Below, one piece after another: positions 48,545-56,861 of a stretch of DNA of 64,000 nucleotides; the stretch's first letter is position 1, and the number at the start of each line of letters is the position of its first letter. Under the pieces are notes generated by a model. That model was not told where the DNA came from. It did not search any database and saw only the letters and a list, made by a program, of their open reading frames with translations. Both the position numbers and the translations under genes were made by a program. Source of the DNA: Salidesulfovibrio onnuriiensis (GTDB lineage Bacteria > Desulfobacterota > Desulfovibrionia > Desulfovibrionales > Desulfovibrionaceae). Location: positions 975,001-1,039,000 of the forward strand of contig NZ_CP040751.1 in the NCBI RefSeq assembly GCF_008001235.1, read 5' to 3'.

Positions 48545-48835
48545 ATGAGTGGACAAACACTGACCAAGGCCGGAATCGTCGATTACATCTATGAGCGTAC
48601 CGACAAGAACCGGGCCGAGATCAAGGACCTCGTCGAAACCATTCTGGACGTCATGAAGGGCGCCATCAAGAAGGACCATGCCCTGCTGGTCAGCGGTTTC
48701 GGCAAATTCGAAGCCTATGACAAGAAGGCGCGCAAGGGCCGCAACCCGCAGACCAGCGCCACCATCACCCTGCCGCCGCGCAAGGTGGTCGTGTTCCGCC
48801 TGTCCAGGAAGTTTCGTTCCGAGCTGAACCCCTAG
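48545..48835 (+). CDS. HU/IHF family DNA-binding protein (IHF-alpha-like)
   Basis: A 96-residue protein: LTKAGIVDYIYERTDKNRAE, then LLVSGFGKFEAYDKKARKGR and NPQTSATITLPPRKVVVF, with the conserved GRNPQT arm proline. Sequence details favour IHF-alpha over HU, but paralogue assignment without a tree is uncertain. It bends DNA for recombination, replication and sigma-54 promoter activation, which is relevant to the sigma-54 locus elsewhere in this window. The second of two adjacent ATGs has correct spacing from GGAGG. Confidence 0.9.
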   Translation: MSGQTLTKAGIVDYIYERTDKNRAEIKDLVETILDVMKGAIKKDHALLVSGFGKFEAYDKKARKGRNPQTSATITLPPRKVVVFRLSRKFRSELNP

Positions 48836-48867
48836 GCCGCCGGAGCCGCGAAGATATGACGAAAAAA

Positions 48868-48895
48868 GGAGCTTTCCGAAATGGAAAGCTCCCTT
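48868..48895 (+). terminator. Hairpin after the IHF-like gene
   Basis: Arms GGAGCTTTCC and GGAAAGCTCC around GAAAT, preceded by A6 and followed by CTTG. The A run would also suit minus-strand transcription. Confidence 0.65.
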
Positions 48896-48943
48896 GCTCG
48901 CCTGCGTGAAACCCATGCTTGTGCACGGGGGACTGGGGGCAGG

Positions 48944-48977
48944 AAAAAAAGAAGCGCGTTATTGCGCTTCTTTTTTT
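48944..48977. terminator. Bidirectional terminator overlapping the SPOR gene stop codon
   Basis: A7GAAGCGC pairs with GCGCTTCT7 around GTTATT. It has T tracts on both strands; the minus-strand gene's stop codon is in the loop. Confidence 0.88.
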
Positions 48978-49453
48978 GTCTTTTCGATCAGGATGAAGCT
49001 GTCGGGATAGATGACGCGCAATTTCTTGAGCGCCCGTTCCGCGGTTTCCCGGTCCGGGAAGACCCCGGCCTGGACGCGGAAGAATCCGTCGGTTTCGTTC
49101 TTGGAGAATCTCGAGCCCTTGTACCCGTCCGCAATGAGGCGGGACATGGCGGCCTTGGCGCCGACCTGATCGGCGTAGGCACCCACCTGAATATAGGCCA
49201 GCCCCTTGTTGGAGGGCTTGAACGGCCCCAGGTCCTGCTCGATGATGTCCGTTTCCTGGATGGCGGGTTCCTTCACGACCTTGGGGGCCGGTTTCTCCAC
49301 CACGGCGGGCTTCTTCACGACCTTGGCCGGCTTTTGAGGGGCCGGCTGCTGCGTGACCGGGGGCGTCGTCTCAATGGACTTGCGGGCGCACCCGGCGGCG
49401 GCAAGGGCCGTTGCCAGCAACAACAGTGCAAACAGTTTGATGTATTTGTTCAT
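48959..49453 (-). CDS. SPOR-domain lipoprotein
   Basis: A 164-residue protein with a lipobox (LAAAGC), a Pro/Lys/Val-rich linker with repeated KPAKVVKKPA-type units, and a C-terminal SPOR domain (AYIQVGAYADQVGAKAAMSR; FFRVQAGVFPDRETAERALK). SPOR domains bind denuded peptidoglycan at the division septum. Proximity to ftsE-ftsX supports a role in division or cell-wall remodelling, comparable to RlpA/DedD-like proteins. Confidence 0.9.
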   Translation of the reverse strand: MNKYIKLFALLLLATALAAAGCARKSIETTPPVTQQPAPQKPAKVVKKPAVVEKPAPKVVKEPAIQETDIIEQDLGPFKPSNKGLAYIQVGAYADQVGAKAAMSRLIADGYKGSRFSKNETDGFFRVQAGVFPDRETAERALKKLRVIYPDSFILIEKTKKEAQ

Positions 49454-49607
49454 AAAAAACTCCGGCGGGATTGGAAAAAGGCGCTCGGGCTCCCGTCCGC
49501 CCGATTCCCCTCTGGGAAAGTATGCTGTCTACTAGATCACAATGCGGCTCTTGGCAAGATTGCGCAAAGGCCTTTGCCGCATGTGCGGGAATTTGCACGT
49601 GGCGTGG

Positions 49608-50483
49608 CTACCGAACCGCAACCCAGCTGGAAAGGGCGGCCACCAGGGTCACGGCCCCGCACATCAGGGCGCAGTGCTCCCACGGCAGAAAGCGGATCTC
49701 GATGAACAGGGGCGCGATGTTCAGGGTTTCGGCCAGCGCGTTTTGCGCCAGCTTGAGCAGGCCGATGCCCGCGGCGCTGCCGAGCAGCCCCTGGACCATG
49801 CCCCCGGTCAGGAGCGGCCAGCGCACATACCATGGCTTGGCCCCCACCAGGGAGAGGATCTCGATTTCGTCCATCCGGGTGAGCAGGGAGAGGCGTATGG
49901 TGTTGCCCACCACCAGCCCGACGACCAGCCCCAGGAACCCGATGATGGGCCAGATGATGGCCCGGCTGATGACTCGCCATCCCCGGGCCAGGTCGGCCTG
50001 CAGCGGGGTGTAGGTGACCTTTTCCACGCCGTCCATGGCCTTGAGCCCGGTCAGGATGTCCGCCGCCCAGCCCTCCTGCTGCGCCTCGGGCGGCACGGCA
50101 AACGAGGTCAGGGCCGAATAGGGCAGGGGGTTCTGGTCCTTGAGCCAGGAAAAGTCGCCGGTCTTGCCCAGTGTGTCGGCCAGCTCCAGCAGCGCGTCCT
50201 GGGGCGTGAATCCTTTGATTTCCACCAGATGGTCCATGGCGCCGATGGTTTCCCATTGGGTCTGGATCAGCTCGGGTGTGGCGTCGGCGCTCCAGTAGAC
50301 CTGGAACTGCACTTCCCCGCGCGACTTGAGCAGGTGCAGGTCTATGTTGTGCAGGGCCAGCAGGATGAACCCGGCCAGGAGCGAGACCATGGCCACGGCC
50401 ACCAGGGTCAGCAGGTGCGCCCAGGGGTGGATCCTGAAGTCGGCGAGGCCGCGTCCGGTGAGGCGGAGGAGTTGCCCTATCAT
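49608..50483 (-). CDS. ftsX: Cell-division membrane protein FtsX
   Basis: A 291-residue protein with four membrane segments: an N-terminal one (LLTLVAVAMVSLLAGFILLA), a periplasmic loop (about 55-165), then three C-terminal segments including PIIGFLGLVVGLVVGNTIRL, followed by RMDEIEILSLVGAKPWYVRW, the ATPase coupling region. FtsEX regulates periplasmic peptidoglycan amidases through the loop. The start overlaps the ftsE stop codon by 4 nt. Confidence 0.94.
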   Translation of the reverse strand: MIGQLLRLTGRGLADFRIHPWAHLLTLVAVAMVSLLAGFILLALHNIDLHLLKSRGEVQFQVYWSADATPELIQTQWETIGAMDHLVEIKGFTPQDALLELADTLGKTGDFSWLKDQNPLPYSALTSFAVPPEAQQEGWAADILTGLKAMDGVEKVTYTPLQADLARGWRVISRAIIWPIIGFLGLVVGLVVGNTIRLSLLTRMDEIEILSLVGAKPWYVRWPLLTGGMVQGLLGSAAGIGLLKLAQNALAETLNIAPLFIEIRFLPWEHCALMCGAVTLVAALSSWVAVR

Positions 50484-51193
50484 TCGGTTTCCTCCCCGGT
50501 TTCCGGATCGAGCCCGGGAATGGCTTCCCCGTCCAGCTCCACCACGCGCCCCTGCTCCAGATGCAGGATGCGGGCGTCGGGCACGGCCTCCAGCACTTCA
50601 CGGCTGTGGGTGGCCATGATGATGGAGGTCCCGTAGGTGTGGAACTGCTTGAAGATGTCCATGAGATGCATGGTCAGGTCGAAGTCCAGGTTGCCGGTGG
50701 GTTCGTCGGCCAGGATCAGTTCCGGGTTGGTGACCATGGAGCGGGCAATGGCCACGCGCTGCTGCTCGCCACCGGAAAGGCGTTCGCAGAGCGTGTAGCT
50801 CTTGGATTCCAGGCCCATGGCCCGGATGATGGCCCGCACGCGGCGTTCCAGGGGCGAACGGGGCATGCCGCGCACCTCCAGGGCCATGGCCACGTTGTCG
50901 AAAACGGACCGTCTGGGCAGGATCTTGAAGTCCTGGAAGACCACGCCCACGCGCCGCCGCAGGCTCGGCACATTGCGGCGCTTGAGCTTGTTGAGCTCGA
51001 ACCCGGCCACCGCGGCCCGGCCCCGCGTCAGGGGCAGCGCGCCGTAGAGCAGCCGCAGCAGGGTGGTCTTGCCCGCGCCGGAATGACCTGTCAGGAACAG
51101 GAATTCGCCTTTTCCCAGGGAGAAGCTGATGTCCTTGAGCGCCCACTGGGAACCGAAATTGTAGGATAGATGTTGCACCTCAACCATGGACAT
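50480..51193 (-). CDS. ftsE: Cell-division ATP-binding protein FtsE
   Basis: A 237-residue ABC ATPase: Walker [13 protein letters not shown]-loop [20 protein letters not shown], signature [15 protein letters not shown], Walker [14 protein letters not shown]. The Q-loop stretch and the D-loop are strongly FtsE-like. With FtsX it couples ATP hydrolysis to cell-wall hydrolase activation at the septum. The start is one of several near ATGs; the one chosen begins [15 protein letters not shown]. Confidence 0.95.
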   Translation of the reverse strand: MSMVEVQHLSYNFGSQWALKDISFSLGKGEFLFLTGHSGAGKTTLLRLLYGALPLTRGRAAVAGFELNKLKRRNVPSLRRRVGVVFQDFKILPRRSVFDNVAMALEVRGMPRSPLERRVRAIIRAMGLESKSYTLCERLSGGEQQRVAIARSMVTNPELILADEPTGNLDFDLTMHLMDIFKQFHTYGTSIIMATHSREVLEAVPDARILHLEQGRVVELDGEAIPGLDPETGEETE

Positions 51194-51228
51194 GTGTGTA
51201 CCCGCATGAGCGGGTTTTGTAAAACCTG

Positions 51229-52080
51229 TCAATCATTTTGCACCAACCCGCGCAGTACGGCCAGGTTTCGGCGGTCGTCCTCGAGGTCCTCTTCCTTGTC
51301 GGTTTCCAGGCTCATGCCCACTTCCCGGAAGCGCGGGTCGTTCATGAGGCTGCGAAAGCCCTCCAGCCCGATGGCGCCCTGCCCGATGTGCTCGTGCCGG
51401 TCCTTGCGTTCTCCCAGTTCGGTCTTGCTGTCGTTGAGGTGGAAAAAGCGGATGCGCTCCAGCCCCACGATGCGGTCGAACTCGGCAAAGGTTGCGGCAT
51501 AGGCCTCGGGGGTACGGATGTCGTATCCTGCCGCAAAGGTGTGGCAGGTGTCGTAGCAGACCCCGAGCCGGTCCCTATGGCGGCTGGCCCGGATCATTTC
51601 GCCCAGCTCCTCGAAGCGCGAGCCCAGGTTGGTGCCCTGCCCGGCAGTGGTTTCCAGCAGCACGGTGACGTTCTCGGTGTCCGAGGCCTCGATGGTCCGG
51701 TCCAGGCGTTGCACGTAGCGCTCGATGCCCGCCTCTACGCCCGCTCCCAAATGCGAGCCAGGGTGGGTCACCAGCCAGGAGACGCCCAGGGCCTCGCAGC
51801 GGCGCAGCTCCTCGGCAAAGGCGGCGGAGGACTTGGCGGCCGCGTCCTCCTTGGGACTGGCCAGGTTGATGAGGTAGGAGTCGTGGGCGGCCACGGGATA
51901 GTCCCCCCAGGCCCGCCATTCCTCCCGGAACAGGGCGATGTCTCGTTCCTCCAGGGGCGGTATTTTCCATTGGCGCTGGTTGCGCGTGAATATCTGCAGT
52001 GCGGTTCCGTCCACGGCCCGGATGCGGGCAAAGGCCTTGTGTAGGCCCCCGGCAATGGACATGTGCGATCCAAGATACAT
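51229..52080 (-). CDS. nfo: Endonuclease IV (AP endonuclease)
   Basis: A 283-residue TIM-barrel enzyme: YLGSHMSIAGGLHKAFARI, ALQIFTRNQRQWK, AHDSYLINLASP, TVLLETTAGQGTNLGSRFEE, GVCYDTCHTFAAGYD, RIRFFHLNDSKTELG, and DRHEHIGQGAIG. These carry the metal-ligand Glu, Asp and His residues of the tri-zinc site. It cleaves abasic sites in base-excision repair. It lies upstream of ftsE on the same strand, 35 nt away, so possibly cotranscribed. Confidence 0.96.
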   Translation of the reverse strand: MYLGSHMSIAGGLHKAFARIRAVDGTALQIFTRNQRQWKIPPLEERDIALFREEWRAWGDYPVAAHDSYLINLASPKEDAAAKSSAAFAEELRRCEALGVSWLVTHPGSHLGAGVEAGIERYVQRLDRTIEASDTENVTVLLETTAGQGTNLGSRFEELGEMIRASRHRDRLGVCYDTCHTFAAGYDIRTPEAYAATFAEFDRIVGLERIRFFHLNDSKTELGERKDRHEHIGQGAIGLEGFRSLMNDPRFREVGMSLETDKEEDLEDDRRNLAVLRGLVQND

Positions 52081-52206
52081 GTATCAACTCCGTTGCGGTT
52101 TCGGGCATTGTACCCGCAAATCCTGTTTCGGCAAGGGGGAAGGGAGCTTGCATAGGGCGGCGTCTGCGGTTAATCAGGGAAGATAAACGCAGCCAACGGA
52201 GTTTCC

Positions 52207-52713
52207 ATGAAAATCAATCTGCCTGCTCCCAAGGGGAAAACCGTCATGGAGCGCACGCTCAGGACACTGGGCATGCTGCTGGTCTTTCTCGTGGTCATCT
52301 GGGCTTTCTACAAGAACAATGAAAACGTGCTGGAGCGCGTCCAGAAGAACCGTTCCGTATGGGACGAAACCGGCCAGCTCGACAAGGACGAGATCAGCTA
52401 TCTGCGCGATTTCGTGAAGAGCATGCGCGAGCGGTTCGGCGTGGCGGTCAAGATTCAGGTCTTCAAGGGTGATGTGGAAATGCCCGAACTGGATTCCAAG
52501 ACCATCTACATCGGCCTGTCCCCGGCGGGGCGGCAGGTGGCCGTGGAGTTTCCGCCCCTGCTTCGGCCCGCCCTGGGAGCGGATTTCATCGAATCGGTGA
52601 ACAACGAGTTCTTTGCCGAGGCCTTTGACACCGGGCAGTGGGGGCGCGAGCTGCAGATACTGACAACCATGATCTGGTCGCGTCTTGCGGCCCTGGAGGA
52701 AAGCACTCAGTGA
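52207..52713 (+). CDS. Membrane-anchored protein with TPM-like domain
   Basis: A 168-residue protein with a single membrane helix ([20 protein letters not shown]). The soluble part ([40 protein letters not shown]) resembles TPM/YgcG-like domains but lacks a clear catalytic signature. It overlaps rnhA by 4 nt (GTGA), so it is coupled with RNase H. Function unknown. Confidence 0.75.
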   Translation: MKINLPAPKGKTVMERTLRTLGMLLVFLVVIWAFYKNNENVLERVQKNRSVWDETGQLDKDEISYLRDFVKSMRERFGVAVKIQVFKGDVEMPELDSKTIYIGLSPAGRQVAVEFPPLLRPALGADFIESVNNEFFAEAFDTGQWGRELQILTTMIWSRLAALEESTQ

Positions 52714-53165
52714 GTGACGTTACTTTGTATACGGACGGCTCCTGCCTGGGCAACCCCGGCCCGGGCGGTTACGGGGCGGTGCTCATCTTTGGCGAGCACC
52801 GCAAGGAGCTTGCCCAGGGGTTCAAGGATACCACCAACAACCGCATGGAGCTGCGGGCCGTCATCGAGGGACTCCGGGCCCTGACCCGTCCCTGTTCCGT
52901 GGAGCTTTACACGGATTCCAAATACGTGCAGCAGGCCATCACCAAGGGCTGGCTCAAGAACTGGCAGAAAAACGGTTGGCAGACCGCGGCCAAGAAGCCG
53001 GTCAAGAACCAGGACCTGTGGCGGGATCTCATGCCGCTTCTGGAAAAGCACCGGATCGATTTCCGCTGGGTCAAGGGCCACAGCGGGCATCCGGAGAACG
53101 AGCGGTGCGACGAACTGGCCAGGACGGCGGCGTCGGGAAGGAATCTTCTTCCGGACGAGCAGTAG
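52710..53165 (+). CDS. rnhA: Ribonuclease HI
   Basis: A 151-residue enzyme: [20 protein letters not shown] (first catalytic Asp), [13 protein letters not shown] (Glu), [13 protein letters not shown] (Asp), [20 protein letters not shown] (basic protrusion) and [20 protein letters not shown] (last His/Asp). It degrades RNA in RNA-DNA hybrids. The start is GTG, overlapping the preceding stop codon; starting later would remove the first strand. Confidence 0.96.
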   Translation: MSDVTLYTDGSCLGNPGPGGYGAVLIFGEHRKELAQGFKDTTNNRMELRAVIEGLRALTRPCSVELYTDSKYVQQAITKGWLKNWQKNGWQTAAKKPVKNQDLWRDLMPLLEKHRIDFRWVKGHSGHPENERCDELARTAASGRNLLPDEQ

Positions 53166-53178
53166 GCTGAAAAAACGA

Positions 53179-53201
53179 GGCGGCATGGGCCGCCTTTTTT
53201 T
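53179..53201 (+). terminator. Terminator of the rnhA operon
   Basis: Stem GGCGGC/GCCGCC followed by TTTTTTT. The last T residues reach the stop codon of the convergent sensor gene. Confidence 0.88.
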
Positions 53202-54612
53202 ATGCGTCGTCCGGATCGGCGGGGACTTCGGATTCGCGGGCGATGTCGATGACCGTGACGAAGTTTCTCGGCTCGCCCCGGATGGTCATGGGGCTGACAT
53301 GGACCTCCACGTCCCGCAGCACGTCCCCGGCCAGCTTGTGCCGGGTGCGGAAGTGGGAGGCGTCGTGATTGGCCTGCACGGTGTCGATCATTCCCTGCAC
53401 CGTGTCGCGGGAGTTGGCGTCCAGGTCGTGGATGGTCAGGGCGTTGAGCGTGGTGCGGGTGTAGCCGTAGTACCGGGCCGCCTGCTTGTTGCTGTCCATG
53501 ATCCCGCCCGTGACCGGATCCACCAGGAGCAGCACCAGCTGGTTGTCCTCAAACAGGGCCCTGTACCGTTCGGCGTTTTCGCAGAGTTCCTCTTCTCTGC
53601 CCCGAACCTCCCGGGACATCGTTCGGAATTCCTCTTCCACGGCTTCCAGCTCACGGTAGGTCGCCCGGAAGGGAGCGTCGGCAATGTCTCCGCCTGCCGC
53701 CAGTTGCTTGATGTCGTCGATGAAGTCTTCCAGGGGGAGGACCAGGCCGGTTTTGATGGAATTTCCGAGCAGGGCCCTGGCGATCAGGAACAGGGTGGTC
53801 ACCAGGGCGATCAGCGCCAGGACGGCCTGGATGACCGGAATGAAGACGGTGGAGGCCTGACTCAGGATCATGATTTTCCAGTCTTCGCCCGGGATGCGGG
53901 CCAGGGAGCCGATATACAGGCGGTCCTCGTGGGTGAACATTTTCGTGAGGACGCGGCCCTCCTGCTCCCGGGCCTGTAGCAGGGGCATATCGCCGATGTT
54001 TTCCTGGCGGAGCACCTTGGCCCTGTCCGGATGGGAGACGATATTCCCGAAGGCGTCCGTGAGGATGATGATGTTGCCCGGCGGAAGCATGCCTCCCAGG
54101 TGTTGGGAAAGGGTCAGAGTGTCCATTTCTCCCACGAGCATGTTGCCGGCGGGATGGGGCACGCCCAGGTAGATGACGGGGTGTCCTGATTCCGGGGAGA
54201 CGATGGGCCTGGTGATGATGGAGCCGCCCGGCTGCGGGGCGATCTTGATGGGGAACGGCAGCCCCTCGGCACCGGCGGGTGCGGCCGCCAGTATGGTGCC
54301 TTCCCTGGAAAGCCAGAGCAGGCGTTCGAAATGGGGATAGGCGCCGTAGAAGTTCTCCAAGGATTTTTTCATGTCGCTTTCCCCGGGGGCGATGCGCTTG
54401 GAAAAATACCTGAGGGCGTGCAGGGAGCCGTCGATGTAGGAGGAAATATAGTAGGAGATGGCCCCCGAGACCGTTCGGTTGCGTTTTTTCACCTCGTTGT
54501 AGGCGCTGTTGGCCATCAGGATTCCCAGGCCGAGGACAAAGACGAGGCTGGGCAGGAATATCCAGATGCGCAGTTTTTTTCTGAGTATGGACAGAAAGGT
54601 GGGACGCGCCAT
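53200..54612 (-). CDS. Cache-PAS membrane sensor without an output domain
   Basis: A 470-residue protein. The first membrane segment (IFLPSLVFVLGLGILMANSA) leads into a Cache-type periplasmic domain (about 45-265, with WLSREGTILAAAP and HEDRLYIGSLARIPGEDWKI). A second membrane segment (PVIQAVLALIALVTTLFLIA) is followed by a HAMP-like linker, a coiled region and a PAS domain (RALFEDNQLVLLLVDPVTGG; IMDSNKQAARYYGY). It stops there: no kinase, GGDEF, EAL or MCP domain follows. AGGAG precedes the ATG, and the start overlaps the lipoprotein gene's stop region. It may signal by protein contact. Confidence 0.88.
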   Translation of the reverse strand: MARPTFLSILRKKLRIWIFLPSLVFVLGLGILMANSAYNEVKKRNRTVSGAISYYISSYIDGSLHALRYFSKRIAPGESDMKKSLENFYGAYPHFERLLWLSREGTILAAAPAGAEGLPFPIKIAPQPGGSIITRPIVSPESGHPVIYLGVPHPAGNMLVGEMDTLTLSQHLGGMLPPGNIIILTDAFGNIVSHPDRAKVLRQENIGDMPLLQAREQEGRVLTKMFTHEDRLYIGSLARIPGEDWKIMILSQASTVFIPVIQAVLALIALVTTLFLIARALLGNSIKTGLVLPLEDFIDDIKQLAAGGDIADAPFRATYRELEAVEEEFRTMSREVRGREEELCENAERYRALFEDNQLVLLLVDPVTGGIMDSNKQAARYYGYTRTTLNALTIHDLDANSRDTVQGMIDTVQANHDASHFRTRHKLAGDVLRDVEVHVSPMTIRGEPRNFVTVIDIARESEVPADPDDA

Positions 54613-54614
54613 GA

Positions 54615-55724
54615 TCACTCCTGGTTCAGCAGGACGAAGCGGCCGTTTTTCACGGTGGAGATGAAGTCCTCCCGTTCGACGTCGCCGTATTCATTGAAGC
54701 GGAATTCTCCGATGATGCCCGGGTAATTATCTTCCTCCAGCAGGGCCTGCTTGAGCCCTTCCAGGCCGCCGTCGGTCCTGCGCAGCCCGGTGATGAGCGC
54801 CGTGGTGGCCTCATAGGCGTAGGTCGCCGCGAATCCCGGAGGCGCGCCGTAGCGGTCGATGAATCGCTTTTTGAAGTCCTGGAATTCCTTGCGCTGGTTG
54901 TCCGCGGAATAGACCGTGGCGAAGATGAAGCCCTCCACGGAGTCCCCGCCCGCCTGGATCACCTCCGGGGTGTAGGACCAGGCCGGACAGAACACCGGCA
55001 GGTTCAGCCCCCGGCTTTTGAGCCTCCTGGCCAGGGCGGCCACGTCGCGGGCCGAGGCGGACATGACCAGGGCCTGCGGATTGCTCTGCGCGATGGCCTC
55101 CAGCAGTTCGTCCCAGTTGCGCAGCTCGTTGGAGGAATATTCGAGCGTTCCCGGTATGCTTCCGCCCAGTTCGGCGAACCGGTTCGCAAAGGCGTTGTTG
55201 AAGGTGTTTACGTAGTCGGCGTTGTCCTGGTCGCCGATGATGAACACCCTGGTGATATCCCTGTTCCTGGCGTACTCGGCCAGGGATCGGGCGCGGGCCG
55301 TGTTCACTGCCACGACCCGGAAAAAGAAGTCGTCCTTGTCGCTCAGTGCCGGGGACGAGGAGGTGGGCGAGATCATGATCGTTTCGAGATGGGGCGCCAG
55401 GGCCACGCCGATGCCGCTGGTCATGGGGCCGACCACGGCCACGCAGCCCTGGTCCATGAGCTCCTGAACGGCCTGGATGGCTGTGGCCGGGGTGTTGCCG
55501 TCGTCCTTGGGGAAAAGCCGGATGTCGCGGCCGTCAATGCCGCCCTGGAGGTTGGCTTCCTTCACGGCCAGTTGCGCGCCGTTGCGCCCCGCGACGCCCA
55601 GGTCCGAGAATTTGCCGGTGAGCTGGCCCACGAAACCGATGTCCACGGGCGAAAAGGAATCGCATCCTGCGGCGAGCAGCAGGAGGATGAAAAGGCAGAG
55701 GCTGAGTCTTGATGCCGTGCGCAT
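54615..55724 (-). CDS. LivK-like (type 1 periplasmic-binding) lipoprotein
   Basis: A 369-residue protein with lipobox LAAGC and the branched-chain-amino-acid-binding fold: DIGFVGQLTGKFSDLGVAGR, NGAQLAVKEANLQGGIDGRD, VAVVGPMTSGIGVALAPHLE, ISPTSSSPALSD, and AYEATTALITGL. No permease or ATPase is nearby, so it may serve as a ligand-sensing subunit for the overlapping Cache-PAS sensor instead of transport. Stop and start codons of the pair are within 3 nt. Confidence 0.92.
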   Translation of the reverse strand: MRTASRLSLCLFILLLLAAGCDSFSPVDIGFVGQLTGKFSDLGVAGRNGAQLAVKEANLQGGIDGRDIRLFPKDDGNTPATAIQAVQELMDQGCVAVVGPMTSGIGVALAPHLETIMISPTSSSPALSDKDDFFFRVVAVNTARARSLAEYARNRDITRVFIIGDQDNADYVNTFNNAFANRFAELGGSIPGTLEYSSNELRNWDELLEAIAQSNPQALVMSASARDVAALARRLKSRGLNLPVFCPAWSYTPEVIQAGGDSVEGFIFATVYSADNQRKEFQDFKKRFIDRYGAPPGFAATYAYEATTALITGLRRTDGGLEGLKQALLEEDNYPGIIGEFRFNEYGDVEREDFISTVKNGRFVLLNQE

Positions 55725-55840
55725 GGTCTTCCGTCCTTGTTGTGCGGCCCAAGGGCTTACAGACAGCCTACACGAAAAAGCGGAATATTTACATGGCCCC
55801 GGGCCAAATAATAATTCGGCTCGGATTCAGGGGGATGCGG

Positions 55841-56821
55841 CTATCGTTTCAGGTCCTTGCGGTGCCAGCGCCAGGCCGTTTCGATGATTTCGCGCACGTC
55901 CGCGTGCCTGGGCCGCCAGCCAAGGACGCGCCGGGCCTTTTCCGAGGAACTGACCAGCGCCGGGGAGTCGCCCGCCCTTCGCTCGGCGGTTTCCACGGGA
56001 ATCTCCCGGCCGGTCACCTCCCGGGCCATGTCGATGACCTCGCGCACGGAAAACCCGTTGCCGTTGCCCAGGTTGAAGATGTCGGAATCGCCGCCGCCCG
56101 CCAGATGGTCCAGGGCCAGGGCGTGGGCCTCGGCCAGGTCCGTGACGTGGATGTAGTCGCGTAGGCAGGTCCCGTCCGGGGTGGCGTAGTCCGTGCCGAA
56201 GATCTTGATGCTGTCCCGGATGCCCAGGGCGGCGTGCAGAATGAGCGGGATGAGATGGGTCTCGGGCTGGTGCCGTTCGCCCACGTCCGTTTCCGGGTCG
56301 GCCCCGGCCGCGTTGAAGTAGCGCAGGATGGCGCTCTTGAGTCCGTAGGCCTTGCCGTAGTCCCGGATGACCTGCTCCACCATGCGTTTGGACCAGGCAT
56401 AGGGCGAGAGCGGGGACAGGGGATGATCCTCGGCCAGGGTCGGGGTCTGCGGTTCGCCGTAGACGGCGGCCGTGGAGGAAAACACGATGCGTCCCACGCC
56501 GGCGTCCTGCATGGCCCCCAGCAGGTTCAGGGTGTTGCGCACGTTGTTTTCATAGTACATGCGCGGCTTTTCCACGGATTCCCCCACCGCGATGAAGGCC
56601 GCGAAATGCACCACCTCGTCGATGGAATGCCGGGCGAAGACGTCCTTGAGAAAGGCCCTGTCCTCCAGGTCCCCCTCCTCGAATTCGCCCCATTGCAGGA
56701 AATCGCGGTGGCCGTAGGAAAGATTGTCCAGAACGACCACGTCCTTGTCGCGGGAGGCCAATTCCTTGGCCGTGTGCGACCCGATGTATCCGGCGCCGCC
56801 GGTGATCAGTGTTTTGCCCAT
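55841..56821 (-). CDS. galE: UDP-glucose 4-epimerase
   Basis: A 326-residue SDR enzyme: N-terminal LITGGAGYIGSHTAKELASR, VVLDNLSYGHRDFLQWGEF, HFAAFIAVGESVEKPRMYYE, catalytic SSTAAVYGEPQTP and YAWSK (YxxxK), and RYFNAAGADPETDVGERHQP. It interconverts UDP-glucose and UDP-galactose for cell-surface polysaccharide. It is 40 nt after hemW on the same strand. Confidence 0.95.
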   Translation of the reverse strand: MGKTLITGGAGYIGSHTAKELASRDKDVVVLDNLSYGHRDFLQWGEFEEGDLEDRAFLKDVFARHSIDEVVHFAAFIAVGESVEKPRMYYENNVRNTLNLLGAMQDAGVGRIVFSSTAAVYGEPQTPTLAEDHPLSPLSPYAWSKRMVEQVIRDYGKAYGLKSAILRYFNAAGADPETDVGERHQPETHLIPLILHAALGIRDSIKIFGTDYATPDGTCLRDYIHVTDLAEAHALALDHLAGGGDSDIFNLGNGNGFSVREVIDMAREVTGREIPVETAERRAGDSPALVSSSEKARRVLGWRPRHADVREIIETAWRWHRKDLKR

Positions 56822-56861
56822 GGGGAGGTTCTACCGCACCGGGCGGGGCGGGGCAAGCGGA

